Assembly: GCA_016793585.1 (NCBI GenBank)
Contig: JAEUJR010000674.1
Span: 1-5,959 of the forward strand
Length of the DNA stretch: 5,959 bases
Origin: Archangium sp.
Lineage (GTDB): Bacteria > Myxococcota > Myxococcia > Myxococcales > Myxococcaceae
Direction: 5' to 3'
Shown here: piece after piece, positions 1-5,959 of the stretch
How the letters are laid out: each line of letters starts with the position of its first letter
Position numbering within the stretch: position 1 is the stretch's first letter
Program-made: the position numbers and the translations under genes
The notes under the pieces: generated by a model
Seen by the model: only the letters and a program-made list of their open reading frames with translations
Told to the model about the DNA's origin: nothing
The model's database searches: none

Positions 1-3000
1 CGCGCGGGCCGAGACGCTCTGGTTGAAGCGGTACTCCGCCTGCGCCTTCGTGCCCTTGCCCGTCACCGGCTGCGTGACGCCCACCTTCAGGTTGTCGGTC
101 ACCACCTTCGACTCCCACGTCACCGACGGCTCGGCGATGCCAGTGGCTTCGTTGAAGGTCGTGGTGAGCCGCACCTGCTGATCCTTCAGGCCGACGTTCT
201 GCGAGAGAAACTTCTGCACCTGGCGATCGAGGCCGGTGGCCGAGAGCAGCGCCTCTGCCGCGAGTCCTGCACCTGCTTCGCCGGCGAACCGCTCACGCGT
301 CGTCACCCCGAGCGTGAGCAACGAGACGACGTCGGCCTCCGAGAGCGCGGGCTCGGCGGTGAGCGACACGCGGGGGTCTTCGAACCGCCCGAACGCCTTC
401 ACGTTCACGAGGAACTCGCGCACCACCGTCTGCGCCGAGAAGTCGAAGGTGGGCCACAGGCCATTGAACTGAAGCACCGCGCGGCCGACGGTGAAGACGT
501 TGTTGCGGAAGAAGGCCTGCGCGCCCTGAGCGGCCTCCACCGAGCCGACGAGCACGGGCTTCACGTTGGTGCCGGCGAGCTTCAGCTTCCCGAGGAAGCG
601 CGCGCGCGCGAGGTTGTTCTCGATGCGTACGTCGTTGCCCGCCGCGATGTCGACGTCGAGCCGCAGCCACTCCGATGGCTGTTCGTCTGATGGCACCGGC
701 CGTTTGCGCGCGTTCTCGAGCAACGTCTCGAGCGACAGGGGTTCGGTGTAGCGCAGCTTCACGACGTCGATGGCGCCCGAGAGCTGGTACGGCGAATTGC
801 CTCCGCGCGACGAGAAGAGCAGCGCGCCCGAGAGCGTCGCCGGCACCTGCGGCCGCACCTGCACCGTCACGTCTTCGAGATCGAACTGCAGCTCCATGGC
901 GCCGAGCGAGAGCTTGTCGACACGCACGTCACCACGCGCCTTGAGCCGCCCGTCGTTCAAGAAGCCGTTCACGTCTTGAATGACGATGCGCGACTCCGAG
1001 AAGTCGGCGTGCCCCGAGAGCGAACGAATGGCGAGATCCTGCCCCTTGAGGGCGAGGCGGGCGTCGATGAGATCGGCGCTGCCGATGACGGTCGGCGCCG
1101 ACACGAGGCCACCGAACGCCGCGGTGAAGTCGATGCGCCCCGAGGTGCGCTCGATGTCGGGCACGAAGGTGCTGAGCAGCCGCAGGTCGACCGCGCCGCG
1201 CGTTCGCAGATCGATTCGCGAGGGGCCCCACGACCCCTCGGCGCTAACCTCGGTGGTGGCGCCCTTCATCGCGAGCGACTTCACCTGAATCGCGCCTGCG
1301 TTCCACCCGAGCTCGGCGGGCCCCACGTTCGTCGCCGAGACGTCACCCCGCGCCACCGCGAGGCGCTCGAGGTACGCGACGGCCCTGGTCTGCCCGAAGT
1401 CGCGCATGGGCCCCACCGCCGTCACCGCGCCCGCCAGCCCGACCGAGAGCCCCTTCGCCGACGCCGGCAGGAACGCGGCGAGATCGGGCAGGTCGACCTC
1501 GAACGTCGAGTCGTAGGGCCACTCGTTGCGCATCGCGAGCGCGAGCCGGCCCGTCACGCCCGTCACCACCTGCCCCGTCACCGTCAGATCGCGCCCGAGC
1601 AACGAGAGCTTCAGGTTCATCGGCCCCAGCCGCTGCGCCTTCCACTTCACCTCGTCCGACACGAGCGTGCCCTTCACCTGGTAGACGTCGGTCGTTCCAC
1701 TCACCACGAAGCGGCCCGTCAGCGGAGCCGTCAACGCGAGGCCCTTCTTGCCCGCAGGGTCGACCGCCTCGGCGAGCGAGCCCTGGTCCCACGCGATGCG
1801 GTAGTCGAGCGGGCCGTCGAAGTCCCACGTGCCGTCGACGGCCAGCTGGCCGGCCGGCCCTTCGAACGTCGTCGGCTCGAGCACCAGCCGTTGTCCGTCT
1901 TCGAAGCGCAGAATCAGGCTCGCGCCGCCGAAGCGGCGATCGAAGTAGGCGACGTCGTTCACCCGAATCGCGAGCACCCCCGCCAGCTGCTTCGCGGGAG
2001 AGTCGATGGCGGCCACCATCGAGACGCGGCCCACGAGCACCTCCTGCAGGTTCTGCATCGCGGGGGAGAGATCGACCAGCAGATCGACGATGTCCTCCAC
2101 GCGGCCGTCGGGCAGCTGCACCGACGCGCGCGTGTGCAGGCCCGCGTCGAGAAAGTCGAGGCCGATGTCTCCGAAGAGCTGCGTACGGCCCTTCTGCGCG
2201 ACGAGGCCGTCGAAGCTCAGCGTGTCACCCTCGTAGCGCACCGGGCTCTGCACGACGCCCAGCGAGTAGCCCGCGAACTTGAAGTCACGCAGCGACGTCT
2301 GCCCGGCGATCACCACCTTGCCCGCGGGGCCCTTCACCGTCACCGTCGCGCTGCCCGTGCCCGACCAGGGCAGCTCCGAGATGTGCCCGAAGTCCGAGAG
2401 GTCGATCGCCGACGCGATGGCCGTGATGTCGAGGTCGAGGCCGTGATCGGTGATGCCGAGCTTCACCACCCCGCCCACCTTCGTGCGGCCCTGCGCGCCG
2501 ACCGCGAGCGCGATGTCTTCGAAGGTGACGGCGCTGGGCGTGACGCCGAGGGTGAACGTGCCGCGCGCGCCCGAGAACGCGAGAATGTCGGTGCCGCTCG
2601 ACTTCGGAGCGTCGTAAGCACGTGAAGCGAGCAGGAACCTGCCGGCCGCGAACTCGATCGGCCCCGTGAGCGAGACGGAGGGCAGCAGGTGGCCCGTCAC
2701 CTCACCCGAGATGGTCGCGGGAAAGTCGACCCACGCGCCCGTGACGCTCGCCCTCGAGAGCACCCGCGCCAGCGAGGCCTCACGCGTGGCGATCTTCGCC
2801 TTCACCGGGAACCCCTCGCTCAGCTTCACCTCGCCCGAGACGCGAATCTCTCCGTCACCCGCGGCCGTCGAGAAGTCGTCGAGGTGCACCACGCCGTCGG
2901 CGAGCGTCAGCTGCGCCGAGAAGTCGCCGGGCGTGAACTCGCCCAGCACCACCTGGCTGGCCCGCAGCTCGGCCCGAATCGACGGCGCCGTCACCGGCCC

Positions 3001-3810
3001 GGCGGCCGACACACGTGCCCAGACCTGCCCCGACGGCGACGGCAGCGGCAGCCCGAGCCTGGTGAGCGCGGTGAGCGGTACGAAGAGCTGACCGTTCGCG
3101 TCGACCTCGGGCGTGGGCTTGCAGAGCTCGCGCAGCTCACCCGAGCCGCTGAAGTTGATGCCCTCGAGCGAGAGCTCGGTCTTCTGCAGCTCGAGCACCT
3201 GCTCCTCGGCGTCGAGCGTCGCTTCGGCGCTGACCCGGCCGATGGTGAGCCGATGCGTCTCGTCGAGCGTCACCACCCCGTGCCGCAGCGACGCCTCGAC
3301 CTCGCTGTTCCGGCGGCCCACCTTCGCGTGCACCTCGAGCCCGTCGACGTGCAGCGCGCGGCCACCCGGCAACCGCAGCGTCACCGTGCCGTCTTGCAGC
3401 TCGAGCTTGCTGACCCGCACCTTCGCCAGCACGTCGAGTGGGCAACCGCCTGCCGGGGCCCCCTGCTGCTCGGGCACGTCGATCTCGACGTTGGGCCGAA
3501 TCACCGTCACGTCCTGCAGCGAGACGCCTCCGGGGAAGAAGCCGGCCAGCGAGACCGACGCCAGCTCGGCAGTGAGGAGCGGCTTCGACTCGGGGCCCAC
3601 CACCACGTCGTGCAGCTCGACCGAAGCCGTGAGCGGGTCGATGACGCAGCGATCGATGCGCACCGCCAGCCCAATGGCCTCGGGCGCACGCTCGCGAACC
3701 TGGCCGCACACCCACGCGCCGGCCCGTTCCGAGCGCAACACGAGCGCGAGCACGAACAGGCACAGCGCCACGATGGCGAGCACCAGCCGTCCTCGTCGCC
3801 AACGGATCAT
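1..3810 (-). CDS. tamB: TamB-family (AsmA-like, DUF490) translocation/assembly protein, C-terminus cut by window edge
   Basis: One open frame of 1270 codons starts at ATG 3810 and runs off the left edge without a stop. Residues 1-8 are basic (R3, R5, R6, R8) and residues 9-25 form one hydrophobic helix, giving a signal anchor with the bulk of the protein in the periplasm. After it comes an AsmA-like start (around residues 40-110), then about 800 residues of alternating hydrophobic/polar beta-strand sequence. The last ~350 residues match the TamB C-terminal domain, with a VGRAVLQFNG segment near 1108-1117 and LSEADVVSLLTLG at 1156-1168, a hallmark of the family. E. coli TamB is about 1260 residues, so little is probably missing. 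TamB proteins span the periplasm, pair with an Omp85 protein, and act in outer-membrane protein assembly and inter-membrane phospholipid transport. All five cysteines lie in the first 230 residues (17, 35, 55, 123, 230). The gene is third in a tight run, 27 bases after the ATPase stop. Family assignment is firm; the exact cargo is unknown. Confidence 0.93.
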   Translation of the reverse strand, partial: MIRWRRGRLVLAIVALCLFVLALVLRSERAGAWVCGQVRERAPEAIGLAVRIDRCVIDPLTASVELHDVVVGPESKPLLTAELASVSLAGFFPGGVSLQDVTVIRPNVEIDVPEQQGAPAGGCPLDVLAKVRVSKLELQDGTVTLRLPGGRALHVDGLEVHAKVGRRNSEVEASLRHGVVTLDETHRLTIGRVSAEATLDAEEQVLELQKTELSLEGINFSGSGELRELCKPTPEVDANGQLFVPLTALTRLGLPLPSPSGQVWARVSAAGPVTAPSIRAELRASQVVLGEFTPGDFSAQLTLADGVVHLDDFSTAAGDGEIRVSGEVKLSEGFPVKAKIATREASLARVLSRASVTGAWVDFPATISGEVTGHLLPSVSLTGPIEFAAGRFLLASRAYDAPKSSGTDILAFSGARGTFTLGVTPSAVTFEDIALAVGAQGRTKVGGVVKLGITDHGLDLDITAIASAIDLSDFGHISELPWSGTGSATVTVKGPAGKVVIAGQTSLRDFKFAGYSLGVVQSPVRYEGDTLSFDGLVAQKGRTQLFGDIGLDFLDAGLHTRASVQLPDGRVEDIVDLLVDLSPAMQNLQEVLVGRVSMVAAIDSPAKQLAGVLAIRVNDVAYFDRRFGGASLILRFEDGQRLVLEPTTFEGPAGQLAVDGTWDFDGPLDYRIAWDQGSLAEAVDPAGKKGLALTAPLTGRFVVSGTTDVYQVKGTLVSDEVKWKAQRLGPMNLKLSLLGRDLTVTGQVVTGVTGRLALAMRNEWPYDSTFEVDLPDLAAFLPASAKGLSVGLAGAVTAVGPMRDFGQTRAVAYLERLAVARGDVSATNVGPAELGWNAGAIQVKSLAMKGATTEVSAEGSWGPSRIDLRTRGAVDLRLLSTFVPDIERTSGRIDFTAAFGGLVSAPTVIGSADLIDARLALKGQDLAIRSLSGHADFSESRIVIQDVNGFLNDGRLKARGDVRVDKLSLGAMELQFDLEDVTVQVRPQVPATLSGALLFSSRGGNSPYQLSGAIDVVKLRYTEPLSLETLLENARKRPVPSDEQPSEWLRLDVDIAAGNDVRIENNLARARFLGKLKLAGTNVKPVLVGSVEAAQGAQAFFRNNVFTVGRAVLQFNGLWPTFDFSAQTVVREFLVNVKAFGRFEDPRVSLTAEPALSEADVVSLLTLGVTTRERFAGEAGAGLAAEALLSATGLDRQVQKFLSQNVGLKDQQVRLTTTFNEATGIAEPSVTWESKVVTDNLKVGVTQPVTGKGTKAQAEYRFNQSVSARA

Positions 3811-3818
3811 CGGCGTCA

Positions 3819-3824
3819 CCCTTC
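3819..3824 (-). promoter_or_regulatory. Ribosome binding site of tamB
   Basis: GAAGGG on the minus strand ends 8 bases before ATG 3810, a normal Shine-Dalgarno position. An in-frame GTG at 3817-3819 would add only three residues (V, T, P), but it overlaps this site and would have no good site of its own, so ATG 3810 is preferred. The site sits in the 27-base gap after the ATPase stop (TAG, 3838-3840). I see no hairpin terminator or promoter in that gap. Confidence 0.65.
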
Positions 3825-3837
3825 GAAACAACCCCGG

Positions 3838-5184
3838 CTACAGCTTGCCGAGTCCCTCGAGGTAGCGATCGATCTCGGCGAGATCGACCCCCGTGCGCGG
3901 CTTCGACGCGGGCGGCGCGCTCGTGTTCGTTTCGCTCGGCGCTGGCGGAGGCGGCGGCGTCGGCGGCACGATCACCGCGTCTTCGATGTGCGCGGTCGGC
4001 TCGGCGGCCACCACGGGCGCCACCATGGGCGGCAGCGGCGGCGGCGCCACGCTCGAGGGGCTCGAGGCGCGCGGCACCACCGGCTGAACGGCCGGGGCCG
4101 GGACGACGCCAGACGGGCTGGTGCGGGGCACGAAGCTCTGGGTGCCGGCCGGAGGCGAAGCGATCACCGGGTTGGGTCTGGGCGCGACGATCGCCACCGA
4201 GCCGCCCTGCACCGTCGCGGTCACCGTCATGCCGCCTTCGACCGCGGCTTCGGGGTCGCGCCGAATCGCGCTGGGAATGCCCGAAGCCTGCTGAAACGCG
4301 GCGGCGGGCGCGGGCGGCGAAGGGGCCACGACCTGCGCTGGAGCGCCCGGCTCGGGTGCGACGTTCTTGCCGGTCTCGAGCCCCAGGTTGTCGGCGATCT
4401 GCTCGATGAGGCTCGCCTTGATCTCCTGGCTCCGCGAGAGAAACGCCTCGAAGAGCGCGTTGTCGCAGAGTGTGTTGATGACGCGCGGAGTGCCCGAGGC
4501 GCGGCGGTGCACGGCCTCCATGGCGTCGCTCGTGAAGGGTGAACGCGGGCTGCCAGCGAGCCGCATGCGGTGCTTGATGTACGCCTCGGTCGACTCGGCG
4601 TTGAAGGGCTCGAGGCGGTACCTCATGGCCACGCGCTGCGCGAGCGGCGGGTCGAGCTTCAGGTTCTTCTCGATCTCGGGCAGGCCGAAGAAGACGAAGC
4701 TGATCAGCTTTCGCTCGGGCACCTCGAGGTTGAGCAGGCCGCGAAACTCCTCCATCAGCTCGCGCGTCTCGAGCATCTGCGCTTCGTCGATCAGCACCAC
4801 GGCCTTGCGGCCCTGCTCGTAGATCTGCAGCAGGCGCTGGTAGAGCTGGCTGAGCAGCGCGAGCTTCTCCTGGGCGGGGTTCTCGACGCCGAGCTGCAGG
4901 GCGATGCGCCGCAGAATCCAGCTCGCGGTGATGCCGGAGTGGATGATGACGAGCAGCGCCGCCTCGTACTCCTCCTCGGGCAGCGAATCGAGCATGCGCC
5001 GGGCGAGCGTCGTCTTGCCCGCGCCGATGTCACCCACGAGCACCGCGAGGCCCTTCATCGAGCTGACGGCGTAGAGCAGCCGCGTCAGGGCCTGCTGGTG
5101 CTGCGGCGCATTGAAATAGAAGCGGCTGACGGGCGCGTTGCTGAAGGGCTCAGCCGTCAATCCGAAGTGGTCGAGGTAGCTCAT
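3838..5184 (-). CDS. ExeA/GspA-type AAA+ ATPase with Pro/Ala-rich C-terminal tail
   Basis: Complete 448-residue protein. The N-terminus (MSYLDHFGLTAEPFSNAP) is the typical opening of the ExeA/GspA AAA+ family, which supports this ATG; GAGG lies 7 bases upstream. Walker A is GDIGAGKTT at 51-59 (K57), Walker B is VVLIDEAQ at 129-136 (D133, E134), a likely arginine finger is R184 in LAQR, and sensor 2 is the GTPRVIN motif with R234. The ATPase core ends near residue 272. Classical ExeA continues into a transmembrane helix and a periplasmic peptidoglycan-binding domain that helps install the type II secretin. Neither is present. Residues ~276-431 are Pro/Ala/Val-rich and probably disordered, and the last 16 residues (from V433) look like a short amphipathic helix. 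The protein is therefore predicted to be cytoplasmic. The usual GQPEL near sensor 1 reads GLPEI (167-171). It lies between the TPR gene (9-base gap) and tamB (27-base gap), suggesting a shared process. Its substrate is not shown; a transposition ATPase (TniB/IstB-like) is less likely because no transposase is visible. Confidence 0.9.
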   Translation of the reverse strand: MSYLDHFGLTAEPFSNAPVSRFYFNAPQHQQALTRLLYAVSSMKGLAVLVGDIGAGKTTLARRMLDSLPEEEYEAALLVIIHSGITASWILRRIALQLGVENPAQEKLALLSQLYQRLLQIYEQGRKAVVLIDEAQMLETRELMEEFRGLLNLEVPERKLISFVFFGLPEIEKNLKLDPPLAQRVAMRYRLEPFNAESTEAYIKHRMRLAGSPRSPFTSDAMEAVHRRASGTPRVINTLCDNALFEAFLSRSQEIKASLIEQIADNLGLETGKNVAPEPGAPAQVVAPSPPAPAAAFQQASGIPSAIRRDPEAAVEGGMTVTATVQGGSVAIVAPRPNPVIASPPAGTQSFVPRTSPSGVVPAPAVQPVVPRASSPSSVAPPPLPPMVAPVVAAEPTAHIEDAVIVPPTPPPPPAPSETNTSAPPASKPRTGVDLAEIDRYLEGLGKL

Positions 5185-5191
5185 GTGCCCG

Positions 5192-5195
5192 CCTC
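5192..5195 (-). promoter_or_regulatory. Ribosome binding site of the ATPase gene, overlapping the TPR gene stop
   Basis: On the minus strand GAGG lies 7 bases before ATG 5184, and its first two bases belong to the TGA stop of the TPR gene (5194-5196). A ribosome finishing the upstream gene would stop on the initiation site of the next one, so translational coupling is likely. This also supports the chosen ATPase start. Confidence 0.7.
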
Positions 5196-5959
5196 AGACG
5201 TAGCCGACCTTGCGTGAAGGCCCCGCACCCGACGGGCCGCCCTTCTTGGGAGGCGGGGCGCCACCACCCGACGCCGGTGGATCATCTTCGGGCACGGCGA
5301 TGGCCGAGAGCCGATCGACGATCGCGCCCACGTCACGGTACGACGGGTCGCTCGCCTGCACCTTCAGGTACTGGTTCAACGCGCGGCCTGCCTGCCCGCT
5401 GCCTTCGTACGCCGCCGCCAGCTCGAAGCGCGTGGCCTTCTCGACCTCTCCTGTGGCGTGCTCGCTCGTGAGCGCCTGCAGGAACGCGTCGATCGCCATC
5501 GGGAAGTCACCCTTCATCACCTGGAGCAGCCCCGCCATCGTGAGGCAGTCGATCTCCTTCTTCTTCCCGATGCAGCCCTTGCGCGCGATCGTGAACTCGC
5601 TGATCGCGTCGTCCATCAGGCCCATCTCTTTGTAGGCGATGCCCAGGTCGTAGTGCGTGTCGACGTCTTCGGGTTTGACGACCTTCTCGAGGCCCTTCTT
5701 GAACTCAGCGAAGACCTCTTCGACCGACACCTGGTAGTCGTCCTCGCCGCCCGACGGCGCGGCTGGCGCCTCCTGCTCACCCCCGAAGTCGCCGAGCTCG
5801 TCGGCCAGCTCCTGGGCGAGATCGAACGCGTCGCGCGCTTCGCCGTTGGCGGGCGCGGCTTCGGCGTCGCCAGTCGCGGGCTCGGTCATCTGCACCGCGC
5901 CGCCGTTCTGGCCCGCGTCGACCTGCGCGAGCAGCTGCGCGGCGCGCTGGTGATCGGGG
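5194..5959 (-). CDS. C-terminal part of a TPR-repeat scaffold protein (start beyond right edge)
   Basis: The frame is open from the right edge to TGA at 5194-5196, giving 254 visible residues (numbered here from the first complete codon, 5956-5958). The first ~15 residues (PDHQRAAQLLAQV) look like the end of an earlier helical repeat, so the GTG at 5895 is not taken as the start. Residues ~22-75 are an Ala/Pro/acidic linker containing a short acidic helix-like motif (FDLAQELADELGDF, 45-58). A helix with VSVEEVFAEFKKGLEKV (77-93) leads into three TPR units at about 98-130, 137-166 and 173-217. The first has the consensus HYDLGIAYKEMGLMDDAISEF. The TPR1-TPR2 linker is basic and carries two cysteines (129 and 138). 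A Gly/Pro/Lys-rich tail ends in RKVGYV. No signal peptide or membrane segment is visible in this part. TPRs bind partner proteins. The arrangement recalls the C-terminal TPR region of myxobacterial proteins such as SgmX, a type IV pilus activator that binds the polarity GTPase MglA, but PilF/FimV-like or unrelated TPR scaffolds remain possible. Confidence 0.88.
   Translation of the reverse strand, partial: PDHQRAAQLLAQVDAGQNGGAVQMTEPATGDAEAAPANGEARDAFDLAQELADELGDFGGEQEAPAAPSGGEDDYQVSVEEVFAEFKKGLEKVVKPEDVDTHYDLGIAYKEMGLMDDAISEFTIARKGCIGKKKEIDCLTMAGLLQVMKGDFPMAIDAFLQALTSEHATGEVEKATRFELAAAYEGSGQAGRALNQYLKVQASDPSYRDVGAIVDRLSAIAVPEDDPPASGGGAPPPKKGGPSGAGPSRKVGYV

Noticed and set aside
598..615. CG-rich alternating run as a possible repeat or Z-DNA site
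   Set aside because: It is short, lies inside the tamB coding frame, and encodes ordinary Leu/Ala/Arg residues. It is explained by GC-rich codon use.
976..2625. Long plus-strand open frame (549 codons) antisense to tamB
   Set aside because: It lies codon-for-codon opposite tamB, and its product is Arg/His/Glu-rich with no recognisable domain. This is the expected shadow of a GC-rich gene lacking in-phase TTA, CTA and TCA on the opposite strand.
3760..3771. Possible lipobox cysteine (C17) in TamB
   Set aside because: The residue before the cysteine is Leu, not Gly/Ala/Ser, and the cysteine lies within the hydrophobic helix. A signal anchor fits better.
3817..3819. GTG alternative start of tamB
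   Set aside because: It is in frame but overlaps the GAAGGG ribosome binding site that suits ATG 3810.
3113..3865. Plus-strand Ser/Thr-rich open frame
   Set aside because: The serine-rich composition reflects reading the GC-rich codons of tamB in another frame. There is no motif, signal peptide or ribosome binding site.
3940..4060. GGC/GGA-like trinucleotide runs as a DNA repeat
   Set aside because: They are imperfect and in frame, encoding the proline-rich tail of the ATPase. They are coding low complexity, not an independent repeat element.
2689..4542. Long plus-strand open frame (617 codons) antisense to tamB and the ATPase gene
   Set aside because: Same codon phase as the real minus-strand genes, runs across their boundary, and encodes Arg/His-rich low-complexity sequence. 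It is a shadow.
3838..5184. ATPase as a transposon-associated TniB/IstB-type protein
   Set aside because: The N-terminal opening and motif set fit ExeA/GspA better, and no transposase, inverted repeats or composition change is seen around the gene.
4570..5217. Plus-strand open frame opposite the ATPase core
   Set aside because: It overlaps the conserved Walker motif region on the opposite strand and has no domain of its own.
5194..5895. GTG at 5895 as the true start of the TPR gene
   Set aside because: The frame stays open to the right edge and the residues before the GTG resemble the end of another helical repeat, so the gene most likely continues beyond the window.

Overview
The window is strongly GC-rich and carries three genes, all read on the minus strand (right to left). 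There are no RNA genes, mobile elements, CRISPR arrays or plus-strand genes that I can support. Base composition, codon use and the style of the proteins (long Ala/Pro-rich linkers, deltaproteobacterial-type TPRs, an ExeA-like ATPase with a disordered tail) suggest a member of the Myxococcota. That placement is inference, because no marker gene is present.

Layout in the direction of transcription. (1) Positions 5959 to 5194: the C-terminal 254 residues of a TPR protein whose start lies beyond the right edge. Three TPR units follow an acidic, low-complexity linker, and the protein ends in a short basic/aromatic tail. (2) Positions 5184 to 3838: a complete 448-residue AAA+ ATPase of the ExeA/GspA type. 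Its Walker A, Walker B, arginine-finger and sensor-2 motifs are intact. In place of the membrane anchor and peptidoglycan-binding domain of classical ExeA it has a long Pro/Ala-rich tail ending in a short predicted helix. (3) Positions 3810 to 1: a TamB/AsmA-like envelope protein with an N-terminal membrane anchor, a very long beta-rich periplasmic body and the TamB (DUF490) C-terminal domain. It is cut by the left edge, probably only a short distance before its stop codon.

The gaps are 9 and 27 bases, each with a plausible ribosome binding site. In the first gap the site overlaps the upstream stop codon. No terminator or promoter separates the genes, so they look like one co-transcribed unit running off both edges. 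TamB proteins normally work with an Omp85-family outer-membrane partner (TamA/BamA-like), so such a gene may lie just past the left edge.

The biological interest is the combination: a cytoplasmic TPR scaffold, a cytoplasmic ExeA-like ATPase without its usual periplasmic part, and a periplasm-spanning TamB. The C-terminal part of the TPR protein has the style of the large myxobacterial TPR proteins linked to type IV pili and polarity (SgmX is the best-known example), but I cannot prove orthology from this fragment. A reasonable working idea is an envelope-assembly or polar-motility module, with the ATPase and TPR protein acting inside the cell and TamB outside the inner membrane.
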